Assembly (NCBI GenBank): GCA_003260075.1
Contig: QLIY01000282.1
Location: 97,060 to 161,059, forward strand
DNA: 64,000 bases
Reading direction: 5' to 3'
Source: Phallusia mammillata
Taxonomy: Eukaryota > Chordata > Ascidiacea > Phlebobranchia > Ascidiidae
Every line of letters starts with the position of its first letter. Position 1 is the stretch's first letter. A program made the translations under genes and the position numbers. Of this stretch, positions 26,501-39,500 are shown piece by piece. The notes beneath the pieces are model-generated. The model worked only from the letters and a program-made list of their open reading frames with translations, was not told where the DNA came from and searched no databases.

Positions 26501-29500
26501 ATGAAGTGTATTATTATATACTGTCCTTGAAACGATATAATAGTACACAAAAGCGCTTGTCTCATAACCTTTTTGGAATTCATTAACAACTGTTTGCTTT
26601 TTAAAGGTTGCAGAAACATCAACTGGTATAACATGTCAAAGATGGGACATTAATATACCACACACCGTAAACTATCGTCCAGTTGATGGTGATTCCCACA
26701 ACCATTGCAGGTAGGTTTCGACTTTTGGGGGTTCGTATTCGAGCTGTTACGGCTTTTTTGGTACTTCAGGCACAGGAGTGTGTTTCGGTATGTAGTCAAA
26801 GCACCAGACTGTGTAAAGTTTATTTTATCTTGAAAAGGTATAAATTGTTGTAATTTTGAAACCTCTTTAATGACAAATTTTTTGTACTACTTTAGCAGGG
26901 TTCCCGCGGGTATGGAAAACCTGGAAAGGTTATGGAATTTGAATTTGTATTTTTAAGGCCTGGAAAAGTTTTGAAAAAAGCCAACTTTTGCAAAAGTCCT
27001 TGAAAAAGTATGGAATTTGGCGCCTGAAAATGCCAGATAGAGATAGGAATTTCAAATTATGTAACGTTTGTATATTCGTTGCAAGTATGGAAAATTGGCT
27101 ACATATACCAAGGCCTCTTTACTAGTTTCATTATGGGAATTGCTCGATTTTTTTCGATTAAGGTTATGAAAATTCGTTTTTTTTTTCTTGAAAACTGTTG
27201 GAAAAGTCATGGAATTTATAAACAAAAATTACGCGGGAACCCTGCTTTAGTCAATCCTACTTCAATCTGCTTTTTGTTATGCAATTTAATAAAAATAAAA
27301 TCAATTTTGCCGCTCTTATGGTGTCCTCACATGTAAACAAGAATGGAAATATCGTCCCCCCCCCCTTTAGTCAATCCTACTTCAATCTGCTTTTTGTTAT
27401 GCAATTTAATAAATATAAAATCAATTTCGCCGCTCTTATGGTATCCTCACATGTAAACAAGAATTGAAATATCGGGATGTAAATACACAAAAGGAATAAA
27501 ATAACAATAGGGAATTGCAGTTATATAGTGTACAAAGTTTTGTTTAGAAACCCAAATCTGGATTCAATTGGTCCATGGTGTTACACAACTGATCCAGACA
27601 AAGAAAAAGATTATTGTGAAATACCTCACTGCCTGGAAACCACAACAACAGAAAAAGTAACAAACTGTTTATTTTACACAAACTTCGTAATTGTTGTCAG
27701 CTTGATTAAACTGCGACAGGCTAACCCGATAATTTGTCTTTTACAAAAAAACATCCCAGTTTCCCCCCCCCCACCACAACAACAGAAAAAGTAACAAACT
27801 GTTTATTTTACACAAACTTCATAATTGTTGTCAGCTTGATTAAACTGCAACAGGCTAACCCGATAATTTGTCTTTTACAAAAAATTATCCCAGTTCTATG
27901 CAGTTTAGTGCTGATGTTTTTAGTGAGCAGTTAAAGATATTTAGTAATAAATGTGAGGCTCACAAATATGTGGTGGAAGGGCATGACTTTATTATATTAA
28001 TTTGGGTCCACCAGAACCAGCCTTTTAACCAGAGACATTCATGTGGAAGCATTTCTACTGGTTTAGCTGTTTAGAACAAAGTCTACATAAAACACAAGTA
28101 GTGACCCATTGTTATGCCACAGAGCCTCTATTTGCCTAACTGACACCATTTTGTGTTCAAAATAGCGCAGTGGCTATACGGAAAAACATAAATTGTCTGA
28201 TTTTTACAAACTGGGGAGCTTTAACGCTAATTTGATTGGCCAAAATTATTGACACATTCGGAATCGAACAATTTGGCCAATTATGTTATTTTTTTAAACT
28301 TCTATTATTTTGGCCCCCCCCCCTACGGAAAAACATAAATTGTCTGATTTTTACAAACTGGGGAGCTTTAATGCTAATTTGATTGGCCAAATTTATTAAA
28401 ACATTCGGGATCCAACAATTTGGCTAATCAAATTCCCCCCTGATTTGTAAAAATCAGATAATTTATGTGTTTTTTTCTATCCTTACTATTATTTTGGGTC
28501 ACATAAAGTGGCATCCACAAGGCTTTATCAAGTAACAATGGGTTGGACAACCTGTGTTTTATATATACTTTGGTTGAGTAGCCAGCCTTAAACAATGGCC
28601 AGTGTGATTTTAACCTGGGCCTAAAAGTAGAAAAAATAGATATGCCTTGAAGTAAGGTTTATTCAATTCAAGTATGTAGCTAGAGTAATTAGTAGACATC
28701 AGTCAGATGCAGCCATAATTTAGATAAAAAAAGAGCCAGACATTTACAGTCTATGTGGACTTGTGGATGTATTCTGTTCATCACCCCCCCCCCCACAATG
28801 GCCAGTGTGATTTTAACCTGGGCCTAAAAGTAGAAAAAATAGGTATGCCTTGAAGTGAGGTTTACTTAGTTTAAGTATGTAGCTTCAGTAATTAGTAGAC
28901 ATTAGTCAGAAACAGTTATAGTTTAAATAAGAATAACAGCCAGGCATTTACAGTCTATGTGAACATGTGGATGTATTCAGTTTTTTAGCAGTGCAATGAT
29001 ATTTTCAGTTATCAGTCATGTCAGAATTTCAATTTGAACATGAATGTCAAGATGTGATCTTGAAGGTCAAGGGAGTTGCTTATCTTCAGGTCACTGGTCC
29101 AGTGGGAGTTAAATCTCAAATCGCCACAAGGACAGGTTGGTACCCAAAGTACAATATTTTGTTTTCTTCATATTTTTTCTGACAAAACGAAGCAAAACAA
29201 GACCAAATGGCTGGTATAGGTTTGACATATCATTTTCGGAATCAGTACTAAGGAAAGAACAAAGAAACTTGTTTGGGTCACCGAATTCCCAGTGCTACTA
29301 TCTGTACAAAAGGGTTTTTTAACTATATCGTTGCAACAATGGCAATAGAACAGGGATTGATTCCCAGAATCAATTTACCAGGATTTATACCTTTTTAACA
29401 GCCAGTAACTGTAACCGAACAGACATTGATAAACTTTGCATTTAGTTACTGTATCTCTTCCAACATTTTTTGTTAAAACTGTAGCTGTTGTTACCTCCCC

Positions 29501-32500
29501 CCCCCCATTTCAATTTGAACATGAATGTCAAGATGTGATCTTGAAGGTCAAGGGTGTTGCTTATCTCCAGGTCACTGGTCCAGTAGGTGTTAAATCTCAA
29601 ATCGCCACAAGGACAGGTTGGTACCGAAAGTTTAATGTTTGTTATTTATAGCAGCACATATTTGTACAACACAGAAAATACTGTTTAATTGTATATTCTG
29701 TTTAACTGCGTACCAAATCCTAAACTGTAATTACTCAAAAATATTGTGGCAAACAGCATAAAAAGCTTGGAAAATTGGGTTTGTAAAAATGATGCAATTG
29801 AAGAAAAGTATCCGACTTGTGAGGCTATTTCATGAATAATATATCAATGGAAGACATTTTTTTATTTCTTTTCGTTTTAACTTTGTGGTTGTTGAATCTT
29901 GCATTATATATTTCTTGGTGCCCAACTAGTCTTTGGCGAATATTGGTGCTTTAACGACAACTAACAGCTTGGGATATAACAAGGGTCCATGCTATCACAT
30001 AGATATAGATTGATAAGTTTTTTAAGGCCAATACCGATTATTGGTTAGGAAAATAGGCCGACATACATTTATACTTATTCAAAGCAAATAACTTCAACTT
30101 TTGCAAGTTCTGGCTGTGATATACATAAAAATAAATAAAAACGACCATAACCATGTAAAAATACAACCAACAAAATCCATGTACCAATAATTTGTAATAT
30201 GCCGATAGGTTGATAATATTCGGTCTATCCATAGGCGCCAAGTAGGCGGTAACGGGATGGCACCGCCACCTTGGTTTTGTGAAGCACGGTGGCAGCCACC
30301 GTGGATGTTTCAGGTTGTTTGAAGCGGTATCAAATGAAAAGTCGTCAAATTTGAAGAAAATTAGGAACAATCATGCATTTAAATAAGTGTATTGGCAGAA
30401 TAACCACAAAACGTGCATTAAAACTGCAACATGCTTAGGTTATAGAGCCTTGTTTATGACGTCAAACACATAATTGTCTGCCAGTGAATGCACCCTGCTT
30501 TCTCTTTATGAAAACACCCTGCTTTCTCTTTATTATTGATGTCTGCTGACATGAACCCCCCCCCCCCCAACCTTTTTTCTTTCGTGGCCCACTTTCATTG
30601 CACAAAAATTCTGTGACCCAGTAATTTTTTACGAAAGAAACAAAACAACTATAAAATAGGTTCAGACCAAAAAAAAACTGCAGAACATATTTCAAACAGA
30701 TTAAAAACTTAAAGCACAAATTCATAAAACAGCACTTTCCCTTCTTTAATCAAGCACTTTCAGTTATGACCGAGTAATTGGGCTATGGATATGCTGCTAT
30801 TATCTGGCGTTATTGTAATCACAAAGTGGTTTATTACATCATAACATACGGGGTTGCAGAAACTCAAAATAACTTCATGCTGTAAATGGCTTAATTCAAA
30901 TTAATTTACATTCCTTCTCAATTCCCCCCCAAGCCATTATTCTTGTAAAATTGAGTGTAGTNNNNNNNNNNNNNNNNNNNNNNNNNNNNNNNNNNNNNNN
31001 NNNNNNNNNNNNNNNNNNNNNNNNNNNNNNNNNNNNNNNNNNNNNNNNNNNNNNNNNNNNNNNNNNNNNNNNNNNNNNNNNNNNNNNNNNNNNNNNNNNN
31101 NNNNNNNNNNNNNNNNNNNNNNNNNNNNNNNNNNNNNNNNNNNNNNNNNNNNNNNNNNNNNNNNNNNNNNNNNNNNNNNNNNNNNNNNNNNNNNNNNNNN
31201 NNNNNNNNNNNNNNNNNNNNNNNNNNNNNNNNNNNNNNNNNNNNNNNNNNNNNNNNNNNNNNNNNNNNNNNNNNNNNNNNNNNNNNNNNNNNNNNNNNNN
31301 NNNNNNNNNNNNNNNNNNNNNNNNNNNNNNNNNNNNNNNNNNNNNNNNNNNNNNNNNNNNNNNNNNNNNNNNNNNNNNNNNNNNNNNNNNNNNNNNNNNN
31401 NNNNNNNNNNNNNNNNNNNNNNNNNNNNNNNNNNNNNNNNNNNNNNNNNNNNNNNNNNNNNNNNNNNNNNNNNNNNNNNGTTTTTGTTTACAAAAACAAT
31501 CATATGTGTAGATCAAATGATGTGTATAGTAAATTGGTAAATATCGTATAGAATATATAAAATGGAAGTATATCAGAAAGCCACCATTCTAGTTTAGAAA
31601 AATGTTGGCACGCAAGGTCATTAACACATAAAAAAGTAAAAATTTCCATGTGTCACCTAAAAGGTTGCCAGCCCCTGCACTAAACAATCATATTGCTTTC
31701 TACTTTTAGGTTGTGTAGCTCACAAGAAAACACGGCGCAGTACATCTGTGCCAAGCAGGAGGAAATTTGTTTGGGATTCAACCAGGAACAAAATCATGTT
31801 TGCACGAGACGATGTAAACTTGTCACATACACTGGTTACCTTCAGTCTTTTTGATATGTTTTTTCGTTACAGCTTTGTTTAGAAGCTAAGTCAACAAGGC
31901 CAGAATCTACTCCTTTGTTTGTGACTTGTGTTGCCAATAGAATTAATCAGCGATGGTTAGCGGCCAAAAATATGCTTTACCTTAATGTTCATGAAATGGT
32001 TAGTCTTCAGCTACTGCAATGCAATTATGCACAACAAGTCTGTTACTCGTCAAAAATACTTATTTGCATATTCTAGTTAACTTCAAAGCTTACCAAATTG
32101 GATATATGACTACTTTTGTCTGTACAAAAGTGTTTTTTAACTAACCTTTCAAGAAAAGGTGTTAAATCCTAAGGTAGATAGTTAATCTTGTTGTGAATAA
32201 ATAAAAATCATTCACTAATACAAAATTTTTGACAATCAAAAGTTGAAGCTACAACTTCGCTGCACTGCTGAGCACCTTCCTATCTATCTTTATGACGTGA
32301 TGCTTGTTTTTGCACCAAGTTTATAGAGCTCTTCTGGCAAATGTAGTTTTATTCCGATGTTTCACTGTCCTATACAGGTCGCCTTCATCAGGGTAAATAA
32401 CACTTAATGTGCATCTTTCAAAGAGGCACAGTCATTCGTTATTGTGCAGTGTTTGCTTGCAATGTGACATGCTTGCATTTATTTCTTTTTTCCTTTGTTT

Positions 32501-33472
32501 ATCATGCACTGTATTATGTGCATTCAGTGTTATTTAACCTGATTATGGCGAGCTGAATAGGGCATCGAAGCGTGGGAATAAAAAATATTTGCCAGAAGAG
32601 CTCTATAAATCTTTGACTCAAATGGTTATAAAAAGGTGTAACTGATAATGGCACAAGCATTTTTTGAAACATTTGAATAATACGGCATGTCGCTTTACAT
32701 CTATTTGGGTCAATATTTCCCTCATTATATTTACAGAAGAACAGATTCATGTACAGTGTTCTTAACTTCATTCAGTTGACTACAAACAGTTGGTTGTTTT
32801 GTTAGGATGTGCATTTGGATATGTCGATAGATCAGAAGCGCGTCGTTGTTACAACAGTTGATTTAACTGCATGGACGGTCACAAAGGCTGGTGGACACTT
32901 TGTTGATTGGGCTGGACTGAGAAAAGTTTTAGAAGGTATAGTTCTAGTAACAAATAATGCCCCAGGAATAAAAAACTTGTTGCCCCAGGATTAAAAACAC
33001 TTAAAATCTGCAGCTTGAACACCAATAAATCAAAGCAGCTTGAACACCAATAAATCAATGGTTCTCAACCTTATAGTAATTACAGAGTACTGTATTAAGA
33101 TTTATGTATNTTACTCAGTAGAGGAGAATCCCAAATGATACAAATACTTCGCAGTTTGGGAAGCGCGAAAGCAAAACAAGTGTGAGGTGAAGCCTGAACC
33201 GTTGTATTTATGAAGTATGGCCTGTCACCATATATAGTCAATAAAGTGTCCCCTAGTGTGGCTAATGCCCAACCTTGCTTTCGAGATCAAAAAAAGTATA
33301 AACAATCCTCAGTAATCACAATGTATTCAGTTGTGTGTGCCTTATCCCTGGTGTTTGTTTGCAAGACGAATTATATCTGCTTGTACGTTGAAGTCAGCGG
33401 AGTCTCACAGTTCTTGTACATACTTATACAATTAGTAATGCTGAAATCGCCCCCTTTTAAAGTCAAATCGCT

Positions 33473-33556
<84 letters not shown>

Positions 33557-36500
33557 GGTAGACGAAATCGCCCCCTGGGGGGCGATATCGCCAACGTTGA
33601 ATAACCCTGCACTAAACAATCATATTTCTTTGTACATTTAGGTTGTGTAGCACATAAGAAAACACGGCGCAGTACATCTGTGCCAAGCGGGAGGAAATTT
33701 GTTTGGGATTCAACCAGGAACAAAATCATGTTTGCAAGAGACGATGTAAACTTGTTACATACACTGGTTACCTTCAGTCTTTTTTTATGTGTTTCTTTTT
33801 GTTACAGCTTTGTTTAGAAGCTAAGTCAACAAGGCCAGAATCTACTCCCTTGTTTGTGACTTGTGTAGCCAACAGAATCAATCAGCGATGGTTAGCGGCC
33901 AAAAATATGCTTTACCTTAATGTTCATGAAATGGTTAGTCTTCAGCTACTGCAATGCAATTATGCACAACAAGTCTATTACTGGTCAAAAATAGTTATTT
34001 GCATACTCTAATTAACTTCAAAGCTTACCAAATTGGATATTGTCTGTACATTAGTGTTTTTTAACTAAGCTTACAAGAAATGGTGTGAAACCTAAGGTAG
34101 ATGGTTAATCTTGTTGTAAAAATATAAAAACCATTCAATGATACAAAAATTTTAACAAATTAAAAGTTGGAGCAACAACTTTGCTTTTTTATCAATCTTT
34201 GACTTAAGTGGTGATAAAAAGTTGTAACTAATAATGACATGAGCATTTGTTGAAATATTTGAACAATACCACATGTCACTTTTTACATCTATTCAGGCCA
34301 ATACTTTCCTCATTATACTTATGAAAAGATCCATGTACAGTGTTCCTAACTTTATTCCGTTGACTACAAACAGTTGGTTGTTTTGTTAGGATGTGCATTT
34401 GGATATGTCGATAGATCAGAAGCGCGTTGTTGTTACAACAGTTGATTTAACTGCATGGACAGTCACAAAGGCTGGTGGACACTTTGTTGATTGGGCTGGA
34501 CTAAGAAAAGTTTTAGAAGGTATAGTTCCAGTAACAAATAAAGCCCCAGGATTCAAAAACAGTAAAAAACTAACATTTAAAACAGCTTGAACACCTATGA
34601 ATCAGTGGTTCTCAGCCTTATAGTAATTGCAATGTATTAAGTATGCATGTGTCCTGATCACTGGTTTGTATGAATGCATCAAGGGTGATACCAGTTATAA
34701 ATTTGTGTTCATCTCACTGATTACTGGTCGATCTGGCAATTTTTCTATCTTAATCCAGTATAACACCTTTAATGGGCCTGATGTACCATGATTTATTTAT
34801 AAATGAGCCTGGATCACTAGTTTTCATGAATGCATTAGGGCTGATACCAGTTATAAATTTTTGTTCATCTTAACTGAGTACTTGTCGCCCCCCCCCCGTC
34901 GTGATTGCTGGTTTGCATGAATGCATTAGGGCTGATACCAGTTATAATTTTTTGTTTATCTTACTGATTACTGGTCGATCTGGCGATTTTTCTATCTGAA
35001 TTGGGTATGACACCTTCAATGGGCCTGATGTACTATGATTTATTTATAAATAAGCCTGGATCACTGGTTTGTATGAATGCATCAGGGCTGATACCAGTTA
35101 TAAATTTTTGTTAACTGATTATTTGTCAATCTGGCGATTCTTTTTGTTTAATTCAGTATAACGCCTTCAACGGACCAGACATTTCATTAGTACAAGTATT
35201 ACTAATTAATATCCTACTAACTGCAAACTATTTGCACAGCAGAAATCTTCAAATTTAACTTTTGTTTGCAGACCAATCTTTCCATCTGTACAGCATAACA
35301 GACAACTTATGCTTGGGAGTAAATATAAGTGATGGAAGCGACCAGGCAGCTAGCATGAACCCTTCTAATGTGTTTCCAATCCTTATGCCGTGTCACTACT
35401 CACCCAGCTTAAAATGGGTTAGATACAGAGGCAACCTGAATATTTTCTTTCACATGCAGACTTGTAAGTATCATTATGGGTCCCCTTCCCTAAAAGGGAT
35501 GCATCTTGATTTCACTCTTTTTTTTTCTCTTTTTGGCCGAAGTTTGTCAATGCACTTTTGTCATGTAATCTTTGGTGAATTTGGATGAAACTTTCACAGA
35601 TGGTAGATATAGTTATGCAGATGTGCCATCTGCTTCGTTTGAGTTGATACCCCATTATTCACCTCTCTAGCCCCCAAAATATAAAACGTTTTGTATGTTG
35701 CTGCACCCCACACACCAAAGATTTCTGTGGTGTAATAACCCCCCCCCCCTGCAGATGTGCCATCTGCTTCGTTTGAGTTGATACCCCATTATTCACCCCT
35801 CTAGCCCCCAAAATATAAAACGTTTCGTATGTTGCTGCACCCCACAAACCAAAGATTTCTGTGGTGTAATAAAGGTAACAGAACACTTGTGTTTGTGCAT
35901 TACTTGGGAGGCGTTTTAGCACATGCCAGTTAGAGAGATGTTAACAGCCTTATGATGTCAAAAGCAAGTGTTGCTAATAACACCTTTAGTGGTCAAAAAT
36001 TTAAACATTGGCCAATTTTGCTAAAATTTTACATGACTGTTGATTGGGTCAATGTAATTTTATATTTTTGGGTGTAGAACCCCATTAGTTTGCCCCACTA
36101 ACCCCCTAAAATGGGTGAGTTTTTTAAACACTGTTGGAATTAAATGAAATTGGGACAACACCACTAGCCCCCTAAAATGGGTGAATCTAAAAAAATGTCC
36201 TTAAACAATGAATTGGATAAAATTTCAACAGTTTATAGCAGGGCTACTCAAATGGTGGACTGCAATCCACATCCGGACCTTTAAAGCGTTGGATGTGGAC
36301 CTCGACGATCTTTTTATTACGGCTACATACACTATGAATTATGTGGTAATTACTTAATCATTGAAATGTAGCAGCAGTTTTTAAACAGCGGTCCGTGTTT
36401 TGATTTATTGGGGGATCATGACAGCTAGGCTATCCCAAAAAGCCTTTCCAAAATTTTAAGTGAGGTCGGATTGTGCAACTGTGACGTAAAAAATGATCCA

Positions 36501-39500
36501 TTATTTTACTAAACAATTAACAAAATGGCCATTGTTTGCGCAAATTTTATCTGTGACTTAATAAACTTAATTTTGAATCATTGCCAACGTGATCCTGCAA
36601 AACTAGATAAAATATGTTTTGTATGTTGTGCCAATATACTTTTTTCAAAATTCCCCATTCTACGTTAGTTATAGCTCTACAAGGTCTCTTAAGTCACCAG
36701 CAGTGTATTAAGCTGTACATGCCCATGTAGTGCGTGTTTTTCCACTATCTAATACTTTTGAAAAATCATTCGTTTTTGTTTATAGACTCTCTTTCTAACA
36801 CTAGTTATGTATGTTAGCAAGGCATGAATATGCAAATGTAATGCTCGGGTCAGTTTGTGCAACTGCTCGACCGAGCATAAAAAAGCGATGCTCGGTACCG
36901 AGTACTCAGGTTTTGGCTCGACTTAGCCCATCCCTCCCTATTTTGAACGTTGAATTTCATGAGAGCTTCATAATACTTTTTATTTGCAGCTCTTTGTTTA
37001 AAAATTCCCACATTGAAATCGGGAACTGTGTTGGAGATGGGAACGTGTGTTAGTGATCCAGCAATGAAATTAAGTTGCCAAGACAATTTGATGATAAATT
37101 CGGCCCAAAACAACAAACTTTATTTGACAACATCTGGTGGTTCAGTCATAGTAAGTTTCCTAGTCAGTGTTTTGTGCAAATTTTTATCCAATGGAGCACA
37201 ACATTTGTTTAAGTAGGACGTTTGAAGATGCAAATTTAAACTTAAGGTTTTTTTATAGTTTTAACAATGATTCATTGTGATGAAATTCGCATAACTTGTA
37301 GTATATGCCATTTGTAGGTTTCAGTTGTTGTGTTTTACCTTATAGCCCCAACAGTAACCCACTTCCCTCTAAAGTGGGTGAATTTTTAAACAATGTCCGA
37401 ATTGAATGAAATTTAGATAGCTTGTAGATTTTGCCATTTATAGGTGTTGATAGTTGTTTTACCCTGTACCTTGTAGCCTCATCTTTCCATTAAAATAGAG
37501 CATAGAATAGGATTAAATTCAAACAATGTCTGGGATAGTTTTTCAAACAATGTCTGGGATATACGACTGTGTCATGCTTAAACAATCTTGTCATGTAAAG
37601 TACAAACAATAGGATAATTTGTACTTTACATGATGAGATTGTTTAAGCACGACACAGTACTGATGACTGCGTTTGACATGACAACACCTAACTTTTATTG
37701 GGGTTTTCTCTTGGAGTGCATTATTCTGTCCGCTGAAACAACCAAGACTGTGGCTAATGTGGGACCCATTATAGGTTAAGTGTGGGAAACATATTGTTAA
37801 AAAATAGGTTATTGTGTATGTGCAATAGCCTTATGCGCTCAGCAACCCTTGTTTCTTTCTTCGGTATGAAATGCTGGTTAGAAACTGCAAACTTGCGAAC
37901 ACAAGACATTTGCTCTTAACACTTGGCCATTATTTGTTGACTATTATCTCATGTTAATTGGTAAAGCAAGCATAGCAGCCAAAGTTTAACTGGTAAAGCA
38001 AGCAATGCTGGCATTTTTGTAGCAGTACACAGACAGGAAGTAAGAATACATTGCTAGGTGTAGGCAGGGTTATGAGTATCTAAAATATTTTCTATCATAA
38101 TGAGTATCTTATATATTTTCAATTTTCTAGCAACTGGACAAATTGCGCCCAATTACATTTTATCTAAAGCTTTGTTCTATCTTGTTTTTTTGCATGGCTT
38201 ACATTATTGAACTTTTAGACAAAACATGGCAAACCACTCAATGTTTTTTTCTGATGTTATGCTTCTATCACAGATCAGTGAACTGTCAAGTGAAACAACA
38301 AAGTGGATGATTTGGGAATCAAAAAGCAGAACACCATGCAGTGTGAAAACACCAATACACTATAAGCCTATTGGCAGCCAGTTTTCTATTCGAAACAAGT
38401 TTAGCAAACTGTGTTTGCATGTAAGAAAATCTCATGAACTTACTTTCATTTCTGTTGAAGACAATGACACTTGGAAAATATGCAAAATATTTTTTGCAGC
38501 TCTTACAGAAATGTTTTTTATATGTTTATTTATTTATTTAAATAATGAACTTCTATGGCTTTAAAGATTATATCAACCCCTACATATTTCATTAGACATC
38601 ATTAATTATCAATAATTTTTTTTCGAGTGATAGTCATAAATCTCTGGTAATGTTTTGCTGTTAAAGTTTTGCTTAGTATGTCCTAGGATTGCTACTATAA
38701 AGGAACAAAAGAGTTTAAGAAAAAACTTTCTGCAAGCAAAAAATGATATTTTTTTCAATTTTTTTTTAGACTCATGGCAATGGAAATGTGTTTGGTAAAA
38801 CATGCCAACCTTTTGGTTCTGCAGAGGATGAGGTGTGGCAGTTTGGGGAAAATCCAACATTTATTATGCATACTGCCACCAGGTTCTGTTTGACACTTGG
38901 CACATGTAAGTGCATAAAAAAGGGTTATTAATACTTAAAAACAGGGTTGCCATCAACATGGAGCCCAAAATAAGGACAACTGAATTTTTTTATACGAACA
39001 AAACACAACAAATGCCAATCTGTTTCAGTAACTTCTTTTTTGTAGAATATACTTCTAATTTTACCAGTCAGGTCTATCTTTACTTTTGCTGGTAGCAGGG
39101 ATATGACTTGTAATTGTTGAAATTAACACAAAATAAGAACTCGAACCGAAACAAGAACATTTTTTAAAAATAAGTACAATGTATTTTTCCAAGACATTTG
39201 CCTTTAAAACAAGGGCGGACATTAGAACTAAGGTCGGTGTGGCAACTCTGCTTACAAATAGTTTGTTTTGATAAAGTGTAGTTGTTGGAAAACTGTGATT
39301 GTAGCCAAAATTTAATAATAATTTTTTTGCTTAATATTTTGCGCCAATTTGAAATACATCATCTTGAGAGTTGCTAATTCTCTTTTTAAGGATTCTTGGA
39401 AATGTTTGTTTATGTATGAATTAATTTAAAAATACACCTCTGGTTAATTCACAGAAAATTTATTCTTACAATCTGTTGTACCACCCCGATCAGCCATTTT

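Noticed and set aside
30896..31516. Open frames spanning the N gap
   Set aside because: They consist of unknown residues across 518 N; no evidence of coding.
33210..33641. Open frame with a long proline tract
   Set aside because: The proline run is the 81-C junction (33474-33554). The rest has no domain and lies in an intron of the mosaic gene.
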